From the NCBI RefSeq assembly GCF_002797435.1, contig NZ_PGEN01000001.1, positions 558,001 to 622,000 of the forward strand: DNA of 64,000 nucleotides, read 5' to 3'. Made by a program: the position numbers and the translations under genes. Position 1 is the first letter of the stretch, and each line of letters starts with the position of its first letter. This document shows positions 52,210 through 61,146 of the stretch, one piece after another. Source of the stretch: Sphingomonas koreensis (GTDB lineage Bacteria; Pseudomonadota; Alphaproteobacteria; Sphingomonadales; Sphingomonadaceae). The notes under the pieces were generated by a model. It saw only the letters and a list, made by a program, of their open reading frames with translations. It did not search any database and had not been told where the DNA came from.

Positions 52210-55200
52210 TCAGAAGGTGCCCTTGATCCCGACGTTCCACATCGATCCGTAGATGCTGTACTGCTGCACCCGGCTGCGCTCGTTCGAGTAGACGATGTCG
52301 GGCGCGTTGAAGATGTTGCGGCCGGCCAGCATCACCTCGAAATTCCTGGTGACCTTGTAGCTCGCGCTGATGTTCCACAGCTCGCGTTCGGCACGGTAGA
52401 GGATGCCGTTGTTGGCGGTGGTTGGCGTGTTGCCGAGCGCGCTGATACGGTAGCTCGACTGCCAGTTGCCGGTCAGCTGGAAATCGAACGGACCGCGGCT
52501 GTAGCGCAGGCCCCAGTTCGCCGCCCGCTCGGGCAGATTCTGGCGCACGCCGTCCGGATCGACGAGGGTGAACGAGGCGCGCAGACCCAGCCCCTTGAGC
52601 GCACCCGGCAGGAAGGTCAGCTGCTGATCATATTCGAGGATCAGGCCGTTGTTGGTGCTGGTCCCCGGCGCGTTCTGTGCGCTGCGGAAGGTGTAGCCGA
52701 CATATTCGTTCGGATCATAGCCGACATCCTCCGGGTTCACAGTGATGCCGGTGACCTGCATGTCCTTGATGTCGAGCTTGTACGCAGAGATCGCGACGAT
52801 GCCCGACGGCTCGAGAAAATACTGAAGCCGCGCGAAATACTTGGTCGAATGCTCGGGCTTGAGCATCGGGTTGGGCACATTGACGATCATCGTGTCGTCG
52901 TTGACCGACACCACCCCGCCCAGATTGCCGTAGTCCGGCCGCAGGATCGACTGGCTGAACGAAACTTGCGCCACGAGCTTGTCGGTGAAGTCGTACTTCA
53001 CCCCGCCGCTGAGGAACCAGTCTTCATAGTCGCCGCGCCGCGTCGCATAGGTGCCGCCATTATACTGGTAGAGCAGGCCTTCCACCGTGGTGGCCGCGGT
53101 CGCGCTTACCGGATAGCCGGCAGCCGCCACTTCCGAGAGCGGACGGATATTGGCGATGCGCGCACCCGTCCGGGTCCGTTCATAGCGCACGCCGAGGTCG
53201 AAGGATGCGCGCCCCGCGCGGGCCTGCAACTCGAGATACCCGGCGTAGATGTCTTCCTTGACGCGCTTGTTGTTGTCGAGGTCGCGCTTCAGGTTGCCGA
53301 GCGTGTCGGGCACGAAATATTCGGGGTGATCCTTGTAGATATCGTACATCGCGTAGTTGCTGTCCGCGCGCCAGCCCTGCGCGTTCATATTGCCCGCGTC
53401 GAAGCCGTGGATCTGGAACTTGTAATGTTGCGTCCAGGGGATCACCGCCTCGGGCGCCTTCTGGGTAAGGTCGCCGGTCGGGCCGACATATTGGAACTGG
53501 TTCCACGACCCTTCATTGGTGCGCCAGTCGTTGGTGCGAGCCGCAGCGCCGGCCATCAGCGTCATCGGCACGCCGCCGATCTCGAACCTCTCCTTCAGGT
53601 CGAGATTGACGCCGAACATCTCGTTCACCGCATCGGACTCGGCGGTACGGATATTGTTGCCGATATCGTCGTCGCGATTGAAGCTGCGCGGATCACCCCA
53701 CGGCCGCCCCGCGGTCTGCGCGAGCGTCCAGGCGTTCGAGTCTTCCGAAGCACGATCGAGCGTGAACCCGATCCGCGTCAGATAGCTGTCGGTGCGCTGG
53801 AAGAAGCCCTTGCTGTTGTCGCGGAAGTTGAACTCCGAGCGGGAGTAGCTGCCGCGCAAGGTCGCCTCGAAGGTATCGCCGCGATATTCCAGCTTCGGCG
53901 CGACCAGATAGGCCGGCGTGCCGGCATAGCGGTGCGAATATTGCGTATGCAGCCGGGTGGCAGTGGGGGTGCCAGCGACCGGATTGACCACGATGTGTGT
54001 CGGCGTCGAATCCGGCGTGGCATAGGACCGGGTGGTCGTGCCGAAGATCAGGTAGGTGTACTGGTTGAAATACTCGACGTCGTAATAGGAATATGAGCTG
54101 CGCAGCGAGAAGGCGAGATCGTCGGTGATCTTGTAGTCGAGCGCGAGATTGGCGGCGGTACGGCTGGTGAATTTGGGGCCGGGGCGCCACATCACCTGAT
54201 AGGGCATCACCCGCCCGCCGGGCAGGTACGACCAATCGGTCTGGATCCGGTCCTGCTGGACGTAGTTGGCGTTGTAACTGGCGTTGAACGCGATGCCGAG
54301 CCGGCCGTCGAGGACGACGTCGGCAAAACCGATCTGCCCGGAAGGGTAGATGCGGGCATGCTTCCTGTCGTCCGGGAAATAGGCCGGAGACAGGGCGGAG
54401 TCCGATGTGCCCACGCCGCCCAGCTGGAAACGCAGCTGGCGCCCCTTGCGCTGGAACGCATATTTGCTGCGCAGGTTGATGCTGCCGCCCGGAGAGTCGG
54501 CATCCATGCTCGCGGTGAGCGTATTGTTGAGCTCGATCGATTCGATGCCGGTGATCGACATCTGCTCGAACGAGTTCTGGCGGCCATTATTGTTGTTCGA
54601 GGTCGCCGTCGCCATGCGCGCGCCATCGGTCGTGAACGTCGAGTATTTGGGATCGAGCCCGCCGATGCGCACCGCGGTCGCATCCACCTCCGTATAGTCG
54701 AGTGACAGGCCCGGCATGTTCTTCATGAACTCGCCGACATCGCCCATGGTGAGCCCGCCATAATTGTCAGCGGCGACCACCGTCTTCGCGTTCATCGCCG
54801 CGCGACGCTCCATGATCGCAGCCGCCTGGCCGTCGCGCGCGGCAGTGATCGTCACCGACTCCACCTCGCCGCCGCCATCGGCCGCAAAGGACTGCGCCTC
54901 CAGTGCGACCTGCAATGTCGCCACCTGCCCGGCGGCTACGGTCGCCATGGCCCGCGTTTCCTGGAGGCCGGTATAGCGCACGATGATGGTGACTTGCCCG
55001 GCGGGAAGGCCCGTCAGACGGAAATTGCCACCCTCATCCGAATAGGCGACGATCGTCGTGCCCTCGGCGCGGATTTCGGCGTTGCGCACATATTCGCCGG
55101 TGGCGGTGTTGAGCACCCGCCCGGCAAGCACCCCTTGCCCGATCACCCGCCCCGATTGCGGCGAGGCCGGCGCGCGTGCCGAGCGCAGAGTCACCACCTG

Positions 55201-55476
55201 CCCATCGTCGCTGGCGATCTTGAGCGGCGTGCCGGCGATCAGACGCCGGAGCGCTGCGCGTGCGTCCATTCGCCCCTTGATCGCTGGCGTGCGCACCCCG
55301 GCAAGGTCGCGGGCAGATGCAACGATCTGCAGCTGGGCCTGGCGTGCGAATGCCGGAATGGCCTTGACCGCAGGCTGTGCGGGAAGGTCGAAGCTGCGCT
55401 CCTGCGCGATGGCAGGAGTCGCGGCGATGACGGCGGCGATCGCCGTGCCCGACAGGATCGAATTGCGGATGAACAT
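52210..55476 (-). CDS. TonB-dependent receptor with N-terminal STN signalling domain
   Basis: The 1088-aa outer-membrane receptor has a signal peptide (ILSGTAIAAVIAATPAIAQ), then an STN secretin/TonB short N-terminal domain at ~30-100 (SFDLPAQPAVKAIPAFARQ) that contacts FecR. A carboxypeptidase-regulatory-like beta domain (~115-200, VLAGRVLNTATGEYVRNAE) and a plug (MKNMPGLSLDYTEVDATAV) come next, then a long barrel ending IKGTF. ATG 55476 gives a clean signal peptide; the longer upstream frame lies in the FecR gap. With FecR and the sigma factor it forms a cell-surface signalling system. Cargo unknown; a phosphorylated compound is likely because PhoD is next to it. Confidence 0.93.
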   Translation of the reverse strand: MFIRNSILSGTAIAAVIAATPAIAQERSFDLPAQPAVKAIPAFARQAQLQIVASARDLAGVRTPAIKGRMDARAALRRLIAGTPLKIASDDGQVVTLRSARAPASPQSGRVIGQGVLAGRVLNTATGEYVRNAEIRAEGTTIVAYSDEGGNFRLTGLPAGQVTIIVRYTGLQETRAMATVAAGQVATLQVALEAQSFAADGGGEVESVTITAARDGQAAAIMERRAAMNAKTVVAADNYGGLTMGDVGEFMKNMPGLSLDYTEVDATAVRIGGLDPKYSTFTTDGARMATATSNNNNGRQNSFEQMSITGIESIELNNTLTASMDADSPGGSINLRSKYAFQRKGRQLRFQLGGVGTSDSALSPAYFPDDRKHARIYPSGQIGFADVVLDGRLGIAFNASYNANYVQQDRIQTDWSYLPGGRVMPYQVMWRPGPKFTSRTAANLALDYKITDDLAFSLRSSYSYYDVEYFNQYTYLIFGTTTRSYATPDSTPTHIVVNPVAGTPTATRLHTQYSHRYAGTPAYLVAPKLEYRGDTFEATLRGSYSRSEFNFRDNSKGFFQRTDSYLTRIGFTLDRASEDSNAWTLAQTAGRPWGDPRSFNRDDDIGNNIRTAESDAVNEMFGVNLDLKERFEIGGVPMTLMAGAAARTNDWRTNEGSWNQFQYVGPTGDLTQKAPEAVIPWTQHYKFQIHGFDAGNMNAQGWRADSNYAMYDIYKDHPEYFVPDTLGNLKRDLDNNKRVKEDIYAGYLELQARAGRASFDLGVRYERTRTGARIANIRPLSEVAAAGYPVSATAATTVEGLLYQYNGGTYATRRGDYEDWFLSGGVKYDFTDKLVAQVSFSQSILRPDYGNLGGVVSVNDDTMIVNVPNPMLKPEHSTKYFARLQYFLEPSGIVAISAYKLDIKDMQVTGITVNPEDVGYDPNEYVGYTFRSAQNAPGTSTNNGLILEYDQQLTFLPGALKGLGLRASFTLVDPDGVRQNLPERAANWGLRYSRGPFDFQLTGNWQSSYRISALGNTPTTANNGILYRAERELWNISASYKVTRNFEVMLAGRNIFNAPDIVYSNERSRVQQYSIYGSMWNVGIKGTF

Positions 55477-55577
55477 GTATTGCCCCTGTTGCTCGCGGCG
55501 GTCGCCGCGCGGTTCGGAGGCTGAGAGTCGCGGCGCGGCATTTGCCGCCATCCGCGACGCGAAAAAATATGGATGCC

Positions 55578-56567
55578 CTAGCGGCGGGTGAGAATGACGG
55601 TGTCGGCCTGCTGCTCGACATGCGCGTCGAGCGCGCTCGCCACCGCACGGCTGAAGCCTATCGGATCGCTGGCGGCGAACAATCCGGTGATCGGCTCCTG
55701 CGCAAGCGCAGGATCGCGGATCTCGATCCGTGTCTTGCTGTAGCGCGCGAACTCGGCAGCCGCTTCGCTCAGCGGCTCGCCCTCGAAGGCGATCCGCCCC
55801 TCTCGCCATGCCAGCGCCCGCGAAACCAGATCGGCGGGGATGGGCTGCGGCGCCGGAATCGGTCCTGCTTCCGGCAAGGCCAGGCGGGTCTGCGCCGGCA
55901 TGAGAACTGCACCCGCTGTCCCCGCCTCTCCTAGCGAGACCGCGCCCTGATCGACCAGGATGTCGACGGGTTTGTCATCGAGCTTGCGCACGCGGAAGGT
56001 GCCGCGCGCGGCACGCAGCGGATGCCCCTCCAAATCGACGACGAAGGGCCGTTTCCCATCCGGCAGGACCGTGAAATAGGCCTCGCCATAGAGAAGTTCG
56101 ACGCGCCGGATTCTGTCGCTGTAGCGCACCCGCATGCTGCTCTGCGTGTTGAGGACGATCGTTGAGCCATCGTCGAGCGTGACCAGCCGGACCTCGCCAA
56201 GTCCGGTCGTGATCGCTGCCGCCGGGCGCACGGCGACGACGAGCATCGCGAGCGAGGCCGCAGCGAGCCCCCCTGCCCCCGTCCAGGCGAGCATCCTTCT
56301 CCGCGAAACCGGCGATTGGGCCACGGCCTTCGGCAGCGCCGCAGGCGCGAACTGCGTCGCATCGAAATCGGGGCCAAGCGCCCGGGCCGCCTCGCTCTGG
56401 AGCGAAAGGGCATCGGCACGCAGCAATGCCCCGCGCCGCCGGGCATCCCCGCTCAGCCACGCCTCAAGCGCCTGCGATTCCTCTTGTGAAAGCGGCCCGC
56501 GATCGAGCCGCGCAATCCAGTCGGCCGCGGTCGCGTCAATGTACCGACTGGATTCTCGCTCGCTCAT
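55578..56567 (-). CDS. fecR: FecR-family anti-sigma sensor
   Basis: The 329-aa inner-membrane regulator has a cytosolic N-terminal anti-sigma part (ATAADWIARLDRGPLSQEES), one TM at ~93-113, a periplasmic FecR domain (GEVRLVTLDDGSTIVLNTQS, VELLYGEAYFTV) and a C-terminal STN-like/DUF4974 domain (IAFEGEPLSEAAAEFARYS). It passes the receptor's signal to the sigma factor. Its start overlaps the sigma gene end by 32 nt and its stop is 101 nt before the receptor start, so all three genes act together. Confidence 0.93.
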   Translation of the reverse strand: MSERESSRYIDATAADWIARLDRGPLSQEESQALEAWLSGDARRRGALLRADALSLQSEAARALGPDFDATQFAPAALPKAVAQSPVSRRRMLAWTGAGGLAAASLAMLVVAVRPAAAITTGLGEVRLVTLDDGSTIVLNTQSSMRVRYSDRIRRVELLYGEAYFTVLPDGKRPFVVDLEGHPLRAARGTFRVRKLDDKPVDILVDQGAVSLGEAGTAGAVLMPAQTRLALPEAGPIPAPQPIPADLVSRALAWREGRIAFEGEPLSEAAAEFARYSKTRIEIRDPALAQEPITGLFAASDPIGFSRAVASALDAHVEQQADTVILTRR

Positions 56568-57138
56568 CTAGGGACATATTCTCCGAATCTCTCGCCCTAG
56601 AGGCTTCTGCCAGAGCATTTCCGCCATGACCAAACCAATCGGCGAGAAAACGAAGCCCGCGAGAGATATGTTTCTCCACGGTGTTTTCGGAGATCGCCAT
56701 CCGCGATGAAATCTCGCGTTGCGAAAGTCCATCGACCCGCCGCAGCACGAATGCCTCCTGTGTCCGATCAGGCATGGATGCGATCGCCTCCGCAAGCCGG
56801 CGCAGTTGATCGCGATCGATCGCTATGCGCTCGGGCGAAGGATAGTCGTCGCAAGGCTCCAGATCGGTGAGGTCATCCATCGTGCGGATCGACACGACCC
56901 GTGCCCGCCGGACATGCTTGGTGATCACCGATCGCGCCACCTGGAACAGATAGGCGCGCGGGAAGCGGATTTCCTCCACCGTTTCCAGATCGGCGAAGAT
57001 CGCATAGGTTTCCTGAATGATGTCATCGATCTCGAGCCCCATCGGCTGACGCCGCGCAAGCCAGTTCCGCAGCGCCTGCTCGTGCGGCAGGATGTTGCGG
57101 AGAAACCACCGCGTCCGTTCCCGATCGATCGCGTGCAT
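56536..57138 (-). CDS. fecI: ECF-type RNA polymerase sigma factor (FecI-like)
   Basis: The 200-aa sigma-70-family ECF factor has region 2 (EIDDIIQETYAIFADL, FPRAYLFQVARSVITKHVRR) and region 4 (IASMPDRTQEAFVLRRVDGLSQREISSRM in two stretches, with the HTH at ISENTVEKHISRGL). ATG 57138 is used; the codon before it is TTG. With FecR and the STN receptor it should switch on the receptor operon when the ligand is bound. An overlap of 32 nt with fecR suggests translational coupling. Confidence 0.93.
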   Translation of the reverse strand: MHAIDRERTRWFLRNILPHEQALRNWLARRQPMGLEIDDIIQETYAIFADLETVEEIRFPRAYLFQVARSVITKHVRRARVVSIRTMDDLTDLEPCDDYPSPERIAIDRDQLRRLAEAIASMPDRTQEAFVLRRVDGLSQREISSRMAISENTVEKHISRGLRFLADWFGHGGNALAEASRARDSENMSLDERARIQSVH

Positions 57139-57453
57139 CAACTATCCCTGGAGAGCCCAAACCCGCTGGAGTGACGCCGCTGCGAGTTGCCCTTTCGAGA
57201 AGGTGTTCACCGCGAGTCGCGGTCCGGTTAGGCGATGAATGTGACAGTCGTTGTTCGCGGATCGCAGCATGCGACGGGCCGAAGCCCGGGGGAAGCTCGG
57301 GTCTTGTGTCGATCGATTGCGAGGCTCGTCCCATGAGGGAAGGTCTCTTGCACCCTCCCCTTTTCGCTTATCCCATATGCGCAGGCGACCGGCATCGCTT
57401 TGTTGCCCATATTCCGGAGATTCGCAGCCGCGCACGATGACGGGTGAGCATCG
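57139..57453. other. Intergenic region upstream of the sigma factor gene
   Basis: This 315-bp gap between two divergent genes should carry the sigma-factor promoter (minus strand). No convincing operator, ECF promoter pair, RNA gene or coding frame was recognised. Short frames in it have no ribosome site or family resemblance. Confidence 0.5.
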
Positions 57454-58299
57454 ATGAAATCCGCGTCAGATCTGGACTGCCCGCCATCACGGATGATCCC
57501 GTTGCTGACGGAGGTGACGCTGGCGGATCTGTTGTGGTGGCTGTTATTCGCGACTTCCGCGACGGTTGCGGCATTGAACATGCGCTTCATCTGGATCGAC
57601 GTCGCGAGCATCATGCATCGCGCGGTCGATCATCTCGAGCACGATCGCATCAAGCTTTACCTTCACCTCGGCACGGCGCCGGCCATCCTGATGTCCGGCG
57701 TGCTGAACCTGAAGCCCGGACTTCGTGATCGCTGGCCGGCCTTTCACCGCTGGAACGGGCGCTTCTACCTGATCGCCGTGCTGGTCACTGCGCCAGTGAC
57801 CTTCCTGCTTGCGCTGAACGAGACCGAGGGTCCGATGACAGTCTGGGGCTTTGCCACATTGTCTGCGCTCTGGGGCGGCTCGGCGATTCTCGCCTGGGTC
57901 TATGCGGTGAAAGGGAATATCGACGCACATCGCGACTGGATGATCCGCAACGTCGCCCTCGTTCTCACCAACGTGACATTCCGGGTCGAACTTCATCTGG
58001 CGCTGCTGCTCGGCATCCCGTTCGACGCAGTCTACGAACCGATCCGTTCGCTCCAGTTCATTCCCAACCTGCTCGCCGCGGAACTGCTGATCCGGTCCGG
58101 CATGCTGAAGACCGGCCGGGGCCTGGCTAAAGCGACCAGCGGCGTATCCCGGGACGGATCGGCGGTCGCCGAGCCGGTCCCTGATGTCAACAAACACGGC
58201 CCGATCGTTCAACATGGTCGATATCCGCGCCGGAGAGATCGCATCATAGGCGGTATGCGGCACCGCAAGGGTCAGCGCGTCGAGCCAGAAGTCGGTTAA
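57454..58299 (+). CDS. DUF2306 membrane protein with an unusual C-terminal tail
   Basis: The 281-aa inner-membrane protein has about six TM segments and the DUF2306 features HLGTAPAILMSGVLNL, HRWNGRFYLIAVLV and the His-containing HRDWMIRNVALV. The family function is unknown. The conserved part ends near residue ~225 (IPNLLAAELLIRSG). The last ~55 residues are charged and Arg-rich, and they are read from the opposite strand of a nucleotide-sugar dehydrogenase remnant, so they look accidental. A start at ATG 57493 (MIPLLTEVT) is also possible and gives a more typical N-terminus. Confidence 0.78.
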   Translation: MKSASDLDCPPSRMIPLLTEVTLADLLWWLLFATSATVAALNMRFIWIDVASIMHRAVDHLEHDRIKLYLHLGTAPAILMSGVLNLKPGLRDRWPAFHRWNGRFYLIAVLVTAPVTFLLALNETEGPMTVWGFATLSALWGGSAILAWVYAVKGNIDAHRDWMIRNVALVLTNVTFRVELHLALLLGIPFDAVYEPIRSLQFIPNLLAAELLIRSGMLKTGRGLAKATSGVSRDGSAVAEPVPDVNKHGPIVQHGRYPRRRDRIIGGMRHRKGQRVEPEVG

Positions 58300-58450
58300 T
58301 GCACGCAACAGCTCGCAAACGGCGGAATTCCGTAGGTCGTTGGCATTTTCCTTGAAGGTAAGGCCGAGGATGCCGACCCTAGCGCCGGGCAGCGTGGCCT
58401 TCGGCAGCCATCAATCGAATGGTTTCGTGCGCAACATAGCCAGGTCGATC
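58130..58450 (-). pseudogene. Remnant of a UDP-sugar (GDP-mannose/UDP-GlcNAc type) dehydrogenase
   Basis: On the minus strand, text typical of nucleotide-sugar dehydrogenases (WbpA/TviB type) can be read: YVAHETIRLMAAEGHA, then, after a one-base frameshift near 58388, ARVGILGLTFKENANDLRNS and AVCELLRALT. A stretch of about 25-30 residues expected between RALT and the next motif is missing. The sequence resumes at LTLAVPHTAYDAIS and FVDIRDRLGD, the family's C-terminal part. The N-terminal catalytic half is absent. The gene has therefore been broken by truncation, a frameshift and an internal deletion. It lies just downstream of the polysaccharide deacetylase gene on the same strand. Confidence 0.8.
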
Positions 58451-58484
58451 AGAACGATGCGTTCGCCGGGCACCGGAGACTCCT

Positions 58485-59579
58485 TCACTCTTCCTCCCCC
58501 TGGGCAGGCGGGGCCTTCAACGTGCGTTCGCCCAGTTCGCCCATCGAGACGCTGGCCATGCCGAAGCGATCGGCAAGATGCCGATAATCTTCGAGAATCC
58601 CGCGCAGCACCTCGATATTCGCTGCGACGTCGAGGCCGAAATTCTGCGGGTGCCACCACAGGTGGTACATCGCGCCCGCTCGTGCCGCGCGGACCATCCC
58701 CTTCCGGATGCGCGCGCGCTGGAGCCGGTCTGCGATGGCACGGCCGGCGCGAGTCGGCCGCAGGAAATGGCTGGCAGCGAGATTGGCCAGCCCCCCGTCG
58801 ATGGACGGCCGGCTCGGCGGATGTGCTCCATTCTCCGGCAGATAGGCTCGGGCCCATCGCGAGGCGCGGTGCCAGGCCCGTTCGGCGCCGCGCGAACGGC
58901 TGGCATGCGCTGCACCCCGCTGCACCCCGCGAAAGCTGAGATACCCCGCCTGTCTGCAGATCGGCAGATAGGCCGGGTTCACCTGGTTTCGGGGAAAGAC
59001 GAAGCTCTTCAGTTCGATTTCCATCAGCGCGGCGGCGCGCGCAGCCGCAGCCAGATCGGCCTCGAACGCAACAGCGTTCCCGGCGTCTTCGAACGTATAG
59101 TAATGTGAGAAGCTGTGACCGCCGATCTCCTGCAACGGACAGCTCTGGATTTGCCGCAGCAGGGAACGCCCGAAGTGCAGCGGGTCGGTCTTCTCGTCCG
59201 GCCCGACTGTTGCAAGGCGCGAATAGGCGCACAGGCTGGGATCGGCATAGTGGGGGCGCTCGGCGGGCAGATGCGCGAGCATCTCGTCGCGATCGTCGAA
59301 GAACAACAGGCCGACCGTCGCCCAGGTGATCGCGACACCATACCGCTCGGCAAGGTCCAGGATCCTCGGAACCGCGTCTCGCACGCCCAGAAACGCCGCG
59401 CGTTCGGCAGCGCCGATGCGATGCGGTTCGCAGCCCCAGGCCTGTTCGAGATCGAGGGATATGACGATCGACGAAGATTGGCCCACGACCAGTTTAGGTC
59501 TCCGCAGCGTTCCGGCCCCGGATTCTACGCGGGACGTGCCGCCGCCGCATTGTCCACCAAGGTGTCCTGTCAGGCGCAT
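58485..59579 (-). CDS. Polysaccharide deacetylase-like protein (NodB-type fold)
   Basis: The 364-aa NodB-homology carbohydrate esterase-like protein has the metal Asp motif in VISLDLEQAWG, the HSxxH motif in GGHSFSHYYT, an Arg motif in FVFPRNQVNP and a late motif in MYHLWWHPQNFG. It probably deacetylates a surface polysaccharide or its precursor. The start is uncertain: ATG 59579 is used, but a downstream GTG before VGQSSS gives a more compact N-terminus. No clear signal peptide. Together with the broken sugar dehydrogenase and the glycosyltransferase nearby it points to a partly decayed polysaccharide locus. Confidence 0.84.
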   Translation of the reverse strand: MRLTGHLGGQCGGGTSRVESGAGTLRRPKLVVGQSSSIVISLDLEQAWGCEPHRIGAAERAAFLGVRDAVPRILDLAERYGVAITWATVGLLFFDDRDEMLAHLPAERPHYADPSLCAYSRLATVGPDEKTDPLHFGRSLLRQIQSCPLQEIGGHSFSHYYTFEDAGNAVAFEADLAAAARAAALMEIELKSFVFPRNQVNPAYLPICRQAGYLSFRGVQRGAAHASRSRGAERAWHRASRWARAYLPENGAHPPSRPSIDGGLANLAASHFLRPTRAGRAIADRLQRARIRKGMVRAARAGAMYHLWWHPQNFGLDVAANIEVLRGILEDYRHLADRFGMASVSMGELGERTLKAPPAQGEEE

Positions 59580-59733
59580 CGAGACTACCGCATCCGGGCT
59601 ACCCCCATCTGGGTCGGACGGCTTACCCGCAATCGAATTTGCCCCATGCGCCGGTTCGAACCAGCTTCGATGGAGATCGACGGAGATTGCGACAGCACTC
59701 GCTCACTCCGCTTCGACGGAAAGTGCCAGGCGG

Positions 59734-61146
59734 ATGTGGGATCTCGACATACTCATCGTCGGCGCCGGGCCTTCCGGCCTGACCGCCGCCGATCACCTGG
59801 TTGCGGCGGGGCGGCGCCCGCTTGTCATCGAGCGATCCGCTCAAACCGGCGGCCTGATCCGCTCGATCCGTCGCGGCGAGTTCGTCGTCGATCTGGGCCG
59901 GAAGGAGCTCTACACGCGCATTCCGGAAATCGATCGTCTCTGGAACGCGGTGCTGGGCGCCGCGTATCGCCCCTATCCGCATCGCGTCGGCAGCCTGTTC
60001 GGCGGGCGCATCCTTGAACTGTCGGGGCGCGATCGCGGCCCGTTGCGCGGTATGCCGCCGCAATTGCTCTGTGCAGGCGGCATCGATCTGATTCGTGGCT
60101 GGATCGACGGGGCGATCCGAAGACCTGACAGCTACGAGCGCTTCTGGCACCAGCGTGTGGGCCGACGCTTCTCCTACGCGCTCGCCCAGGGATATTGGGA
60201 GAAGTTCCGCGGGCAGCCATGGCACGCGTTGCCCGTGCCCGAAGCGCTCGCGGGCGGCGAGCAGCGTGTTTCCCATGGCTTCGCCGCGGTGGTGCAATCG
60301 CTCCAGCTTGCCGCACGCGGCGGCGTGAGCCGTCAGCATAGCTGGCGTCACCCCGCGCTGGGAACCGGCCAGCTGACCGATAGGCTCGCAGCGCGCGTCC
60401 GTGAAGGCGGCGGCGAGATCTGGTTGAACGCGGAGCTCATCGCACTCGAGCGGTCTGACGGGGGACGATTGCTGGCGACGATCCGGCGGAAAGGCGCGAA
60501 CCTGACGTGCCGCGCCGAAGCCGTGATTTCGAGTCTGACGCCAGAGGCGCTCGATGCACTGATGCGGCCCAACGCGCCGGAGATCGTGACCCGGCACAAG
60601 CGCGCGGTCATGCTGGTTTATCTGTTCCTGAAGGCCCCACCGTGTTTCCCCCATGCTTGGCTGGAGGTGAACGATCCGGCATTCTGCGCCGGCCGCATCT
60701 CGAACTACGCAGGGTTCAACGGCGACATGGTCCCTCCCGGGCATTCGGCGCTTTGCGTCGAATATTTCCTGAACGGAGATGATCCCCAGCTCCGTTCCAA
60801 CCACGATCAGGCCTGGATCGCGCGAGCCCTGGCCGAATGCTCCGCCAATGACCTCATCGATCCCGATCGCCTCATCGATGCCATGGCCATCCGGCTCGAT
60901 CGCTGCAACGCCGCCGCCAGCTGGCGTGAGGAGCAGGACAGCGCACGGACCGATCTCTATGATCGCCTCGCCGCCTATCCCAACCTTTTTCACGTGCACA
61001 GGCCGGGCGCAGACTGGGCAAGTTTCGCCGGCCTTTGCGCCGCCAAGGCCATCCTGACGCAGGATCGCAAGGACTTTGACCGCCGCGCCGACCCGGGACG
61101 CAGCTATGCCGCATCGAACGCTGAGACGATGCGAGAAGAAGCCTGA
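59734..61146 (+). CDS. FAD/NAD(P)-binding amine-oxidase-like oxidoreductase
   Basis: The 470-aa flavoprotein has an N-terminal dinucleotide-binding motif (ILIVGAGPSGLTAADHL). The overall pattern is that of the protoporphyrinogen-oxidase/UDP-galactopyranose-mutase-like group (LDTVQ-like segment replaced by GGLIRSIRRGEFVVDLG). Similar enzymes lie in exopolysaccharide clusters. ATG 59734 places the Rossmann motif at residue ~5, as usual; the longer upstream frame is antisense to the deacetylase gene. It shares one base with the glycosyltransferase start (TGATG). The reaction is not known. Confidence 0.83.
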   Translation: MWDLDILIVGAGPSGLTAADHLVAAGRRPLVIERSAQTGGLIRSIRRGEFVVDLGRKELYTRIPEIDRLWNAVLGAAYRPYPHRVGSLFGGRILELSGRDRGPLRGMPPQLLCAGGIDLIRGWIDGAIRRPDSYERFWHQRVGRRFSYALAQGYWEKFRGQPWHALPVPEALAGGEQRVSHGFAAVVQSLQLAARGGVSRQHSWRHPALGTGQLTDRLAARVREGGGEIWLNAELIALERSDGGRLLATIRRKGANLTCRAEAVISSLTPEALDALMRPNAPEIVTRHKRAVMLVYLFLKAPPCFPHAWLEVNDPAFCAGRISNYAGFNGDMVPPGHSALCVEYFLNGDDPQLRSNHDQAWIARALAECSANDLIDPDRLIDAMAIRLDRCNAAASWREEQDSARTDLYDRLAAYPNLFHVHRPGADWASFAGLCAAKAILTQDRKDFDRRADPGRSYAASNAETMREEA

